From the NCBI GenBank assembly GCA_029962745.1, contig CM057151.1:39469136-39533135 (forward strand): a stretch of 64,000 nt of DNA, in the 5' to 3' direction. Under the pieces are notes generated by a model, which worked only from the letters and a program-made list of their open reading frames with translations, was not told the DNA's origin and did no database searches. Positions 48,604 to 60,935 of the stretch are shown one piece after another. Positions within the stretch are counted from its first letter, which is position 1, and the number at the start of each line of letters is the position of its first letter. Made by a program: the position numbers and the translations under genes. This DNA comes from Echinometra lucunter. Lineage: Eukaryota > Echinodermata > Echinoidea > Camarodonta > Echinometridae.

Positions 48604-49806
48604 AGGGGAGAGATGGAGGATAGGGAAATATGGAGCAGGGATATCAATTCAAAATCTATCCAACGCACCCAAAGTCATGAGTCATGCCCTGAAATGTCAA
48701 AATGGATTTTCACCCCTTCTCCCTGTCAATGCTCACCAATCTCCCTGCTCATCCACCACCTGTTTGGAAAGGAAAGACAGTGTTTGTCAAACTGTGGATT
48801 ATGACCGCATGATTTGGGACTTCCAGTTGTTGGACGCTCATTAATGAGGGTAATTAGGATCACGATATAGTCTTATGAGGGCCAGACAAAAAGTGTTTAG
48901 TTATAGGGGATAGCACTCGTCACCCTACCCGCCGTAAGCGTGCCCGATAGAGCGCTATATACAGTATGTCATTCCAATTCAATGTGGAATGGGCGCCGCA
49001 GAACCACTATGATTTATAGGAAAAAGGGTAGGGATTTAGACAAAAACAAACGAACAAACAAACAAACAAAAACAAAAACAAAAGGGTTTCCCAAAGAATA
49101 TGAGGATAATTATTAACAGGGTGGTTATGATGAGGGCTATAGAGAAAAGCTGATAGTCGGTAACTGTCTACATCCTACACACCACAAATATGCCTAACAG
49201 CGCGCACCATCTTGAAATGAATTTCATACAATAAAGCGGAGAATAGCTAGACAAGTTTTATTAGGCGTGTGGGTATATCAAACTTATCAACAAGTTTCCC
49301 AAAAGGAAGAAAGAAAAGAAATTCGAATAAGAACCGCCCCATGAAAAGATAGCAATGGTTCATTCGTTCCCACGCTGTCCATTTCGCCTGTATAAGAAAG
49401 GGTACTGCCATAATATATTCGGGGGAAAAAAAAAAAGATCTGCCGACAGGTTTATAAAAATTAAACGGCTCCTGGGTCTTTTTACTACAAATGTTAACCG
49501 TGAGGCGCAATGATTTTAGACTGTTTAAAAAATGGCCAAAATAATAGTGGATCTTTCAACAAAATTCGCAGTCCTTCAAAACGTTTACAATAGGCCTAAC
49601 TGATGTACAAACGCCTGTCGCAGAGATCAGACTGTTGACATGGTTGACGTGACTTTAACCATGTGCCTGCATTGACCATGCTGACAGGCTAAATCAATCG
49701 TTTGCATGGAAAGGATATGTAAGAAGAGAGGGAAAGGCAATATGAAAATTGAATGATAAGACCCCTTTCCACTCCCCCCGACTCGATTGTCTCTTGCAAT
49801 GTGATC

Positions 49807-50082
49807 CAGGGGCGGATCCAGGATTTTGTATTAAAAAAGGGGAGCACAAAAATGTCATCAGGGTGTCATTGTCCTTCCAAACTTTCTTACAGGTCAAAAA
49901 AAAATACAAAAAATAATAATAAAAAGGAAACAGAAACGAACAAACCCCCCTAAAATAATAATGATTAAAAAAATCAATAGTTCTGTAAAAGGGGGAACTG
50001 TATACAAAGTGGGAACACTATATATATATTTGTTTTCAAAAGGGGCATGGGCCTGAATCCCCCCTTAAATTCCCTACTGATT
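49807..50082. mobile_element. Possible hAT-type relic
   Basis: The left end CAGGGGCGGATCCAGGATTT is a typical hAT-style terminus. The right end, near 'cctgaatcccccc...tactg' (50052-50082), is only loosely complementary. The 8-bp flanks (aatgtgat / attatgat) agree at 6 positions, although one extra C intervenes on the left. Confidence 0.35.
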
Positions 50083-51954
50083 ATGATTTATCAAGCAGGT
50101 CTAGTGTCCGACTGCGGTCCGACCATCCCCGAAGTACTCCCCAATCAATAACTTGAACCCCTGCATGGCAACAACCTCACATGATTCCTCCGTAACTTTT
50201 TATTCCATAAATCGAGCCTTGTAGCGCTAGCAAAAAAAACAACAACAACAAAACAAAACAAAACAAAAAACACAATAATTAGTATCAGTCACAGCAAATA
50301 TATATATTTTTTTATTCTCAGCATGTCAAGACACAGTTGTTATCAAGCCCTTTCTAAAAAAGAGTCCTCGGCAAATTACTGTAGCTTGGACGAAACAGCC
50401 AGTTTAGGCAAAGATCTGAGGTAGAATCGTTCAGGGGAATCGTTCATGATACTATAAACGTTGTTCTATTAATCGAATTGATGTACTTGAAACTTGCTAT
50501 GGTTGCAGATATACAGTTAGGATATACACAAGAAATATATAATAACCTGTTTTGGAAAGTGGAATACATAGCTGTGTCATAAATTGGGTAATTACATGTC
50601 CCAAGGACGGTTCGAATACAAAGACGACTTTTACAATCTACTCCTAGCAGGGTTAATGGGGACCCATTGTTTCACTTTCCATGTACTCCCAATTGCCGAT
50701 TGGTAAACCTATTTGTTTCAATGGGTCAATTTGTATTTCGATTTGTATTCAATGGTTTTTTTCTCTCTCGAAGAAATATGTTCGATTTCGCGAAAACTGT
50801 TCATACTTATCAAAATCTACGGTATTTATCAACCAGACCTCTTTATGAATTAGATAGCGTAACCCTTCCGTTTTAAAACTGCAGTGCATTTTGTCGATGA
50901 AACTTGCACATTCAAATCTGGACTTCTAAAGCTTAAATTTTACCCTCTAAATTCAGCGGTTAGGTTGTAATTTTAACCGCTAAACTAACCCTAACCATGA
51001 TGGTTATGTCTAACCCAAAACACTTGGTAAGGGATGTACCGTAAACGCTGTACAATACTTTCGGTGACATTCGGTGCAAACCTACTGACATCAAACGACT
51101 TTACCTACATCTAGGAGAAACATTATGAATGCAATCAAAATAACAGGAAATATGACAATCATTTTCTTAAAAAATCTTTTCGACACATAATTTTGCAAAG
51201 TCATAAACAAGGAAGAGTGTATACAATGACCCTAATAGTAACATATTAGCCGACATGACCTCCAGGAACTTTCTTTTAAAATAAAATTGATCATTATTCC
51301 TTGGGTAAATATCCGTTGACGACGATATCAACAGGACCATTAGTTAAAAAAGGGAAGTAATTTAAGCCATCATTCAGCCGTTTATAGTCATAACGATGGG
51401 ATCCTGAAATAAGGAACGAAATAATGATATTTTTATTATAAGTTTTGACGGTGTTATAATTACCGGACATATCGTGCGAGCGAGGGTGTAGCCGCTTTCC
51501 TCAGTAGACGCCCGACAAACCTAAATAGGCGAACGTTGGTTTGAAATAAATATAAAACATATACAATACAAAACAATTCACATTTTCTGTTAGGGGGGGG
51601 GGGGGGGGGGGCAATGAAAAATGGACTGTCGAGGAATGACAGTGTTGCAGATATTTTCAGTGATGATTAAGAATTGATCCTTTAAATGTCGAACCTTCGT
51701 CATTTTTCAAAGTGAGTGATTAACAGCAATAGGGCCGAAGGTCCTCGGTACATAAAAGGACGAGCGCGTTATAGGCGTGTGTAGGTATTTACGTGAAGTT
51801 CTGTTCTACTTCGTGGTTTGTGTGAAAAACTAGGATCACTTTAGTAAGTAAAAGACAAAACTCATTCAGTCCACAAATATCACCCACGTGCTAACATACA
51901 GCATTGTTGCAGCAAATGTTATACATGCCCGAGTTAAGACCTCTGCGCATCCTC

Positions 51955-52400
51955 TGTTGTTTCCCGTGGCCGGGTTTAGGGGAAATTATGCTCTTTTCCT
52001 CAAGAAGTTGAACTACAGTAATAACGGTTAAACGTTACTAAATCTAGATTTTCTTATCAAAGACAAAATGTTACGTAATAGAGGTGAAAAATCCCTAAAT
52101 GTCAGATTCCTCTTTTCCTTATTCCAAGTACAAACTTGTATAACTTGTATAAGTACAAACTTGTATAACGGATGACTCTATACATTATCTTCCCAAATAT
52201 TGTTTTCTTCCTGGTTTAAACACAATTATGCTCTTCCTCAAAATTTTAAAATGCAGTAAGTATATTAATCATTAGTAAATCCAGATTCTCTTATCATAAA
52301 GGTTATGTAATAAAGATGGAGTGTCAGACTCCTATTTTTTCCTGTCATAGAAAATACTAAACAAAGAACATAAACATTATCCCTCTAATTGTTGTTTCCT
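51955..52400. repeat. Tandem duplication, ~240-bp unit
   Basis: The phrase aattatgctctt occurs at 51984 and 52224. Surrounding text (tcctcaa, cttatca-aa, tgtcaga-tcct) aligns with moderate divergence. A short direct repeat of 'acttgtata' lies between the copies near 52133-52168. Confidence 0.65.
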
Positions 52401-52940
52401 TCTGGAGTTTCGCTTTCGTCACAATCATAACAATGGTTTTTGACCAAATCGTAAATGAAAGCTACCGGGTTAATGCGCTGAAAAAAAAAACTAGTCATTG
52501 TGGTTAATTTTCCCTTTGTTCTTTGCCATTATTCAGAAGAAAAAAAAATCATTATGATTTAAAGCAGTTTTCTCAGTATTCAGAACAAAAACCTGATGAA
52601 TGTGATCGTCTGTGATAAACACCATTTTGTTCAAATCAATAGAGGCAAGATGCCAAAAAACATAAAAGGAATTAAGTTAGGACTACAGCGTTTGGTTTGA
52701 GTCAAATGTTAAAGGCTCTCATCTGCTGAAATATTACAGGACAAATTTTTATGATTTTGTTTCACTTTATTGACAGTTAACATGGCTTCTTTAAACTTTA
52801 TAACATTATCATTTTTGTTCAAAATGATTTTATACTCGTGTAGGACTATATTTGATATTGGACGCGAATTTCAGAAAAGGTATATTTCTAAAATAGATTT
52901 GAAAATAATTATGTCCAGTATCAAGGCAACCGTTTTGTGG

Positions 52941-52988
52941 ATGTGTGTGGGCGTGTGTGTGCGTGTGTGCGTGTGTGTGTGTGCGTGT
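52941..52988. repeat. (GT)n microsatellite
   Basis: An interrupted GT/GC run of about 45 bp. Confidence 0.9.
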
Positions 52989-53299
52989 GAATTGAAACAG
53001 AATAGACCGTTAGAATTGCAAAAGAGAGTTAAACACGAAAATTGGTATTGTTTTCATTTGTTAAATATCCATTTTTTAAAACATTATTTTTGTTCCGAAC
53101 AGAGTTATAAATGCATAAAATGCTCGATGAATCATGTTGAAAACACACAATAATTGCTTAATCAGTCTCCTTTGAACTTGTAATGACACGAAATAAAGAT
53201 TATCTTTAAAATCTTAGAAGTCGTTCGTACAACTTAATTTGGGTGTCATTACGTGCTATCACCTTCTGTTCTCGATATTAAGGACGTTCCACAGTTAAA

Positions 53300-54815
53300 A
53301 TGAAATCCATGTCAATTTCTCCAAATTTTGCATAGAGTTACTTTGGTACCTATGTAGGTCAAAAATGCAAAAAATAATATAGGTTCATGTGCTTGTTTTT
53401 TTTCTACGGGACTTTGAAGTTGCCATAATTGGATGGCAGATAAAATGACGCAAACAAGAGATTTAGGCCTCTTTTAGACCTCACGATTTCGACAAACGAG
53501 TATAAATCGCTTTTACTCTGTCAAAACCTTATCAAACTTCATCAAATCCTCCAGATTTGTAGCGAAATGTATGACAAAGGTGTAAAGACTGTTAAAACTG
53601 GGCCATCTGTACTTCTCTGTAAACTAGCAGCGCCCTCATGTGGCGAAAATGGTGCCAAAAAGGACAAAAAACATATCTTAGGGGGCTGAGAATCTACAGG
53701 AAAAATAAAAAGTACAGATTAAGCTGCACTTTATTCAAAATCCATGTCATTTTCATGAAAATTTGCAAAATGGTAGAGGAATGCCTACTAAAGGGGTAGA
53801 CACATTAAAAAAGTGGGGTCCATGTGCTCGTTTTCATGCTGTCGGCGCCCTAATGGCTGCGTATCGGTTTGAAAAAAAAACCCAAAACGCGCCAAAAGCA
53901 TACAAAAGGCTTAGAATCTAATCCAAAATACGGCAGATCCAATTTTATGGCCCAAAACATTCAAAACCCATGTCATATTCGTCTTTCTCTCTAGAATTGT
54001 AGAGGAAAGTATACTGAAGAGATTGAAACATCAAAAAAGTGGGGTCCAGGTGCTCGTTTTCAAGCTGTCGGCGTCCTAACGGCTGCGAATCGGCTTGAAA
54101 ATCACCAAAACGCGCCAAAAACAGTCATGCAAAGGGCTGAGAATGTGATCCAAAATACGGCCGATTCAATTTTATGGCCCCAAACAGTCAAAACCAATGT
54201 CATATTCGTCTTTCTCTCTAGAATTGTAGAGGAAAGTATACTGAAGAGATTGAAACATCAAATAAGTGGGGTCCATGTGCTCGTTTTCAAGCTGTCGGCG
54301 TCCTAACGGCTGCGAATCGGCTTGAAAATCACCAAAACGCGCCAAAAACAGTCATGCAAAGGGCTGAGAACGTGATCCAAAATACGGCCGATACAATTTT
54401 ATGCCCCAAACAGTCAAAACCCACGTCATATTCGTCTTTCTCTCTAGAATTATAGAGGAGAGTATACTGAAGAGATTAAAACATTTAGAAAGTGGGGTCC
54501 ATGTGCTTGTTTTTGAAATATCGTCGCCCTAATAGTTGCGAATCGGCTTGAAAACTACAAAAAAGCGCCCCAAAACATGCAAAATATTGAGAATCTCATC
54601 CAAAATACGGCCGATTCAATTTTATGGTCCCATACATTGAAAACCCATGTCATATTCATCTCTCTCTCTAGAATTGTAGAGGAGAGTATACTGAAGAGAT
54701 TAGAGCATTAAAAAAGTGGGGTCCATGTGCTTGTTTTTGAACTATCGTCGCCCTAATAGTTGCGAATCGGCTTGAAAACCACAAAACGCGCCAATAACAT
54801 GCAAAAGGCTGAGAA
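53300..54815. repeat. 226-bp tandem (satellite-like) array inside the TTAA element
   Basis: The word gtggggtcc(a/g) marks units at 53813, 54040, 54266, 54492 and 54716, spacings 227, 226, 226 and 224. Two more diverged units extend left toward the terminal repeat (tcatgtgcttg near 53384 and the gcagcgccctcatg region near 53627). Units in the middle are most alike and edge units most diverged, the pattern expected from unequal exchange. Confidence 0.9.
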
Positions 54816-55956
54816 TCTATACTGAAAACGAAAGTTGGTCAAATGACTAAAAAGATTAATCATTCACTATGTCTTATTTGACTAAGGAATGATTAGTCAT
54901 TTGTTTTTAAACTGAATAATATTAATTAGTCAATCAAATTATGTCCTATTTGAGTAATCCTGAAAATAATTAGTATTGCATGAGAAAGAATTGGTCCGTA
55001 AATAGTCCTACACTGAAATCAGTCAATCTTACATTAGTCTTCCATTAGTCTTTAGACAATGAGGTAAGCTGTCAGTCATGGGAACTAATTTCACACATGC
55101 ATATTCAAATTTTATATATACTTTTTAAAACAATGGCTGTTCTTGACACCCTGAATGCTTGTCAGAGGCTTGACTGACACAGCAACAAGTAGTGTTGATT
55201 CCAAATTATTTTTGTAGTTAATAGACATGTTTACTAACATATTCAAATTTTGTGCATACCTTTCAATCACTGGTTGTTGTTAATAACCGGAAAGCTTGCC
55301 AAAGGCTTTCAAGACAGAGCACCAAGATTAGTAATGTTACCCAAGTAGGCAAGTACTATAGCGTTTGTTCATTACTAACAGGTTTAAGGAATATCTCCTT
55401 AGTCTATAGTGCAGACGTCCGGTCAAGGTTTTCCTGAGATTATATAACACTTTTCATTGGACTTCTCAATTAAACGCAGGAATAATGCCTGCAGAAGTAG
55501 GTAAAAGTATCCCATCAGGTATGCAGTATTCAGTTTTCTGAGAGTAGGGCCTCCAAAAGAGGAGGGTTTTCCCACTAAAGAAAGCACACGAATTGCGAAT
55601 CGCTAGCAATATTCGCCGATTCACATTACATTTCATTACACAATGCTATTGCTATATTTGAACATAATCACTGTGACCACCTAATTTGCCATTAGGCAAC
55701 CTAACCAACTGTATTGGTTGCCTGGCTGGCATCCAAGGAAAAAAGTGAAGTGAGAGCCCTGTGAATCTTTACTAAAGCTTTAGACAGGCTTTACAATCAA
55801 TGGTAATTGTTACCATATACATGTATCGTGACGAATGTAAATCTAGTCAATTTTGCAAACCAAAACCAGCGAGAGCTAGCTGCTGCGTTCCAGGCCGGCC
55901 AGCTCGGCAGGCTCGGTGCTGCATCTGCGCTGTGATGCAACGTGAACAATCAGCTG

Positions 55957-55988
55957 ACGCGCACAGCTGATCCATCAGCTGTGCGCGT
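55957..55988. repeat. Perfect 15-bp hairpin near the right terminus
   Basis: The arms acgcgcacagctgat and atcagctgtgcgcgt are exact complements with a 2-base CC loop. The arms contain CAGCTG. The hairpin sits about 57 bp from the right end of the TTAA element. Confidence 0.9.
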
Positions 55989-57966
55989 GACGTTTCAACC
56001 TGCGCGGTAGGGATGCGCAGAAACATAACTGTGGAACGTCCTTAAAGTATTATTTCCTTTGGCTGTAATAAATAAGTGACGTCACAGTGGGTTTTTATAA
56101 TCCACCTCCGTTCTTCGAAAGATTAAAGATTAATGCAGTGACGCAATTCATGTTATCAAAACAACGTTTTTAATTAGATCCTAATGCAATCCAAGTAAGC
56201 TCGGCTAATTTGATACTGAATTTCATTTTTTTTTTTTTTTTTTTTTGGGGGGGGGGTCAAATCATAGCTTTATCATGTTATTTCAATAGATAAAATGTGA
56301 ATTGATAGTCATCCAATATCTTTACCACCATTGTTTGCTCGTTGTATGTTTGTTTGTTGTTTGGCTTTGTTGTTTTGTTTTGTTGTTGTTGTTTTTATGC
56401 TTGTCTATTTCTTTAATCATGTGCGTGTATTTATGTTTGTATGTATGGGTGTATGTTTATATTTTTTTGGGGGGGGGGAGGGAGGGAGGAGGAAGGTCAT
56501 AACCATCTTATTCACTCCATAATTAATTTTTGTTATGATTGTACTTTTTACTTGTACTTTGTTTTATTATGTATTCCCACTCAAATGTATTTCAATTCAA
56601 CATGTTCGATTTGAAATCAAATATGGTTTTCTTTATGTATTGATTTGAATGAATACAATAAATAATATTTTTTTTTAAAATCCTCTCGAAATGGTTTAAT
56701 GAATCAAAAAGAAAAACATCATGCAGCATAATAAGCACAGTATTTCGTGTTTGAAAGCACATGCGAAGGATAAATTCTACAATTGATACACTTTGGACGT
56801 CAAACGAGTGAGAAAAGCATGCACTCGGGGAAAAAGTTTGGTATAATTCATTCATATATTCGGTCAAGACAACCAAAAAAACAGAGTGCAAAACAATATT
56901 AGAAGTAAAGAAAGGCACATGGATGCCGACAAAAGAAAAGGATTAACAAATATGCGTGTTTGTTGGGTTAGACATTACTGACTAATGGGTAAATTTTACC
57001 CCCAAGTTTTAATGTGTATATTGCTAAGAAAATTTGATGCGTGAAAATAGTGTAATACTTTAAATGATTTTCCATATTTTTCTTATAATAAACCAGGTCG
57101 TAACAGCAGAAACAAAGATCTCTTTAAAAATAGGTCGCGAGGTGACATTCTGACTTGGAAGATTCGCCAACTTTCTTTCCTGTTTATTTATATCTCTTTT
57201 TCCAATTCTTTTCCGCCACTTTCAATCGAAATCGTTGACTCTAGAAAAACCTTGACAACTTGTCAGCTAACGCAATTTATAAATCAGTCAGAATCAGCTG
57301 ATAGGGCACAGCGGGAACGTTTTCTGTTTGACAAAAATCGTGACAAACCGAGTGAAATGTAGTCATAGGATACATTTATCGGACATGTTGGGGAAATATA
57401 GCTGTTTTTCCCAAGAACATGCACTTGTATATTATTTCATTTCAAAGGAATGGTAATTGTGTATAGGAGAACGGCTATACATGTATGAACTTCCGTAAAA
57501 CACAAACACACACGCTTATTTGTCGAATTTTCTCTCCTGAGTGTTATCCGCTCTTGATTTCCAATAAATTTTGAATGAAAATTGATATTGCGTCTCTAAT
57601 GTTGTCATTCCATAAAATTGTAAAAAGAACTGATTTACGTATACATTTCTATACAAATTATGAACTGTTTAACACTATACAAAAATTCATTTGACTATCT
57701 ATTAAACAAACTTTTGTAGTATTTTGAGAACGAGCGATGCGCTTGATCATACACCCACGATACGATTGTTCCCCCCCCCCCCATCGCTGGGGGGGGGGGG
57801 GCAGGGCGGGGTTGGTAGTGGATTGTGTGCGATTTTTGATGCATGGAAACCTTGAGTGTCTATTCTTCCTCCAAGAAAATCCCAATAACCGTCGAATTAT
57901 GAACATCATGAATCTATTTAAGGTTTAGTATAATGTGAATCACCAACACCAATATTGTTTTGTAAC

Positions 57967-58006
57967 CTAATCCTGGCGAGTGGCCTTCTCCCCGAGTTCG
58001 TCTCAT
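57967..58006 (-). CDS. TGFBR2: Candidate TGFBR2 first coding exon
   Basis: Read from the ATG at 58006, this gives M-R-R-T-R-G-E-G-H-S-P-G-L plus one G, ending at TTAG then GTTACA. Joined to the next exon (phase 1, G|TT = Val) it makes a basic n-region followed by [11 protein letters not shown] and a small-residue cleavage site TTSA before FECLAC, a reasonable signal peptide. The whole protein would be 591 residues in seven coding exons, close to human TGFBR2. The donor is weak and other upstream ATG exons are possible, so this is inference. Confidence 0.35.
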
Positions 58007-58021
58007 CGCATCAATCAGTGA

Positions 58022-58052
58022 CCAATCACTGGAGGCGGAAGTAATGACGTCA
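58022..58052. promoter_or_regulatory. CCAAT / ETS / CRE cluster, possible core promoter
   Basis: Within 31 bp lie CCAAT (58022-58026), CGGAAGT (ETS type, 58036-58042) and the palindromic CRE TGACGTCA (58045-58052), inside a GC-rich island (about 57970-58215) in AT-rich DNA. This is typical of TATA-less promoters. It could drive TGFBR2 leftward, but it is very close to the candidate ATG, so the direction is open. Confidence 0.45.
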
Positions 58053-58479
58053 CGGGGCTTTCCGACCGAAAGTGGATAATGGGTTCTCCCTGAGGAGCCG
58101 CCCTCCGTGATCCCCCTTTCCACCAGGAGTCTGTCATCTCAAGGAGCCCGAAGGTCACGGGAGCATCGTCTCTCTCGGACCCGACCGTGGTGTATCTTTT
58201 CTCGGGGCTCTTCAAAATTCAGGATAGCTTAAGATTATAATGTTTCGAATTATTATTCAAAATCATATATAATTCTAAATACTCAACATTTTCAAAATTT
58301 ATCAAAGATTCGCATTTTTTCTTGCCACGTACGATGTATCAGAGAGCAAGAGAAACAGACAGAAACAGAGACCATCCCTTGTATTGTGTACATACAGAAC
58401 TGAAAACATATTCATAATCACTTGTTAATGCATTTTAGTCTTTATAATGTACTCTGAAAGAACATCAACCTTCGGTGTA

Positions 58480-59150
58480 TATATACAGTAGCAATGAATG
58501 TTATAAATTTAGGAGATAACTCGTATCATGTCTTTTTCCATGTGTTTTTATAGTAGAAAACTATTCTACATTCATTTCAAAGAGTTCATTAAAAAAAAAC
58601 TGATTCCATGGGCTTACTTCGAGATTACGCAAAAGTAATTAGATAATATATGCGAAAAGAGATGTTTTTAAAAAATTTCTTTACCCACGTATCTCTGTTT
58701 CCTGATTCAACAAGTTTATAACCTGATAAGTAATAATGAAAATTAAAGCCCACTGAATGAACTATAACATTATTTTCTGCTAAATATCTTGGTATGATTT
58801 TTAACAGTGAGAACATTAATAAATACATATATACATTTATACAGTAACAGTGGCAGTCACTGCCTATGTATTGAGGAGCTTACTTGTATCATTTTTCAGT
58901 CAGGCGTATTTAGAAGACTATTCCACACTCGTTTCGAAGAGGTCATTTTTTTTTTAAAGAGAAAACTGATTCCATGGGCTTACTTCGAGATTACTCTAAG
59001 ATAATTAGGTAATTTTGCGAAAAGAGATTAAAAAAAAAAAATCCTTTACCCACGTAAATATCTGTTTCTTGATAAAAGAAGTTCAAACCGATGAGTAAAT
59101 TAATGCGCAGAGAAAAGCGTGCAGAGTGAAATATAACATTTCTGGTAAGT
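58480..59150. repeat. Tandem duplication, ~366-bp unit
   Basis: A shared stretch reading ctgattccatgggcttactt and on to cgagattac occurs at 58600 and 58966. Flanking text before (tatcat, actattc-aca) and after (gcgaaaagagat, tttacccacgta) also aligns. No coding content. Confidence 0.75.
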
Positions 59151-60680
59151 CTCTTGGTAGATGATTCGTCTGAACATGAAGAAGTACATTATCCCGACGT
59201 GGTACAGCCCATGAACGGTGCAGAGAGCACGTATGTCCCCACGGGGAGATGCCCCGTCAGAACGTGGGGAGAAACATCCTTGTATGTCAAGCGGCTAATA
59301 AACGAGTTAGCATCACTGTGATACGCGACAAATTCAATTTCACTAAATGAATTATGATTTATTTTTCTCCCTTCTCCATTGTCAAAAGCGTTATAGGTAT
59401 GAAATGCTTTTAGCTTAGCTCTGCAAAAAGTATTGTGTATAGATCACTCATGCAAACTTTGTTTTGAGTTACCCTCCAAACTAAATACATGTACATCAGC
59501 GATCATTAAGGGGGACGCCATTGAACATGATAAAAGTGTCGGGGTAAGGGGAGGGATGTGACGCATCCATTTAAATGAATTTCTTTCAGAAATCCATGAT
59601 TTTTCTATTTTGTTCATCTGAGACTATCGCGAAAAAAGGGGAAAGGGATCCCTTTTTGTCTGGTTGTTTGCCCCTTTTCCGGGGGGGGGGGGGGGGAAGT
59701 TTGCTTATTTGATAGTCTAATTTGGTAATTCTGTAAATCGGAGTAAAAGCCTCATCCCCCTTTTATGTAAACGTTTTGGGAGCTTCAAGCTTTGAAAATC
59801 ACTTTCTTCTTCTTCTTCTTAAGTTTCGTAGAATTTCAGACGAAATTCCATCCTTCCTCCTGATTAATAACCACAAAACTTGCTGACAATCTGAGACCTG
59901 ACTTTAGCGATTTTACATAATTCACATTATAAGTAATTATGGTAAAAGCTTTCCTGCATTTCCAATCATTTTACATGTTTTGTAGATTTATAAATTTTGT
60001 AGCCTTTGCGAGTGTGAAGTCTTTTATTATAACACCGTAGCTGTACATTATCAGCCATTGCAAAAATGAAAATTCATCAAAACCTATTTGCGGATAAATT
60101 ACCCAAGCAAGACTAAAGGTGGGATTAAGGTTCGAACAAAGAGGGTTAAGAAAAATTGGAACATTTCCAGCATATCAAAATCCACTTCTACAGGCAAGAG
60201 AGCCCGTGCAGACTTAACTTTTGGTAAGTTGATGCTTATCAGAAATTAATACCTGTCAATTTTCTTGAGACAGGGATTAAGGAGGTGAGATTATTTCACG
60301 GTTGGGTGAAGGTAACTGACAACGTCAAGGTCAAGGGAAAGCTGGTGAAGCTGCGCGTCCGCGGAGGAAAATAGTAACTATTGCGTGATAGAGCCTTTCC
60401 GATTTCAGGCAAACCGGACACCAAAACGCGTCGATGATTGATAGCTACAACTGACCTGGAAACCTTTCTATAAAAAAAGGACCCTACGAAATTATAGATA
60501 TTTGAGATGATATTTGTACCAGAAAAACAACTTTTTTTTTTTACTGCAGATTCCATCAAAGAAAAGTACAGTAACTGTCACCATTTCCGATAGACGCGCT
60601 ATATTCGCGGACCGGAGCTCGCGGTGTTTGGTAGAAAACGCCCAGCGATCTACACATCAGACGACCATGTACCTTAATCA

Positions 60681-60935
60681 ATGCTGGCAGCCGCGATCGA
60701 ATCCACAGGCTGGATTTTAACGCTGTCATGGCTACTGATGAGTCTGCCATTGAAATTGGGACCCACCCCTTCCCCCCGCAACGTCCAGAAAGATAGTCTG
60801 GAGAGGAGTCTGATATTTCCGACCAATAACAAAGACTGGACAACATGGACAAGAAGGAGTGCACATAGCTCTAGCTCCTGCGGATTTTCGTTGTCTTATC
60901 GCGGTTCATCTTTCCTGGATCTTATTTCAAAATGA
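60681..60935 (+). CDS. Weak candidate: small secreted protein, 84 residues
   Basis: An ATG at 60681 opens MLAAAIESTGWILTLSWLLMSL, which resembles a signal peptide. A Ser/Arg-rich stretch with one cysteine follows, ending at TGA. A good acceptor (tactgcag) lies at about 60542-60549, and local GC content is higher than in the flanks, as in exons. I recognise no family, and another open frame covers the same DNA on the minus strand, so it may be untranslated leader or chance. Confidence 0.2.
   Translation: MLAAAIESTGWILTLSWLLMSLPLKLGPTPSPRNVQKDSLERSLIFPTNNKDWTTWTRRSAHSSSSCGFSLSYRGSSFLDLISK

Larger units (their letters stand above)
53278..56045. mobile_element. TTAA-flanked non-autonomous DNA transposon with internal satellite array
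   Basis: The left end at 53278 reads TTAAGGACGTTCCACAGTTA and the right end at 56026-56045 is its perfect complement, 20 of 20. Reading TTAA as the target duplication leaves 16-bp inverted repeats, as in piggyBac-type insertion, though the terminus is not the usual CCC. The left half (about 53300-54815) is a tandem array with a 224-227-bp period. The right half has imperfect duplicated segments (55090 and 55240 regions), repeated attagtca words (54850-55050) and a 15-bp perfect hairpin (55957-55988). No long open frame exists, so it depends on a transposase elsewhere. Size is 2768 bp. Confidence 0.85.
44679..57966 (-). other. Putative TGFBR2 intron 1 (about 13 kb), transposon-bearing
   Basis: If the first exon at 57967-58006 is right, this is its intron; otherwise it is upstream flank. 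It holds a tRNA-like fragment (47356-47430), CT and GA tracts, an hAT-style end near 49807, a 240-bp tandem duplication (51955-52400), a (GT)n tract (52941-52988) and the large TTAA element 53278-56045. No other gene was recognised. Confidence 0.5.

Noticed and set aside
53300..54815. Regular repeats resembling a CRISPR array
   Set aside because: The repeat unit is 226 bp with no short repeat/unique spacer pattern, it lies within a eukaryotic transposon, and no cas-like gene is present.
57914..58215. Longer overlapping minus frames across the GC-rich island
   Set aside because: Each needs a non-ATG start or ends quickly. Only the short ATG frame at 57967-58006 fits TGFBR2 by phase.
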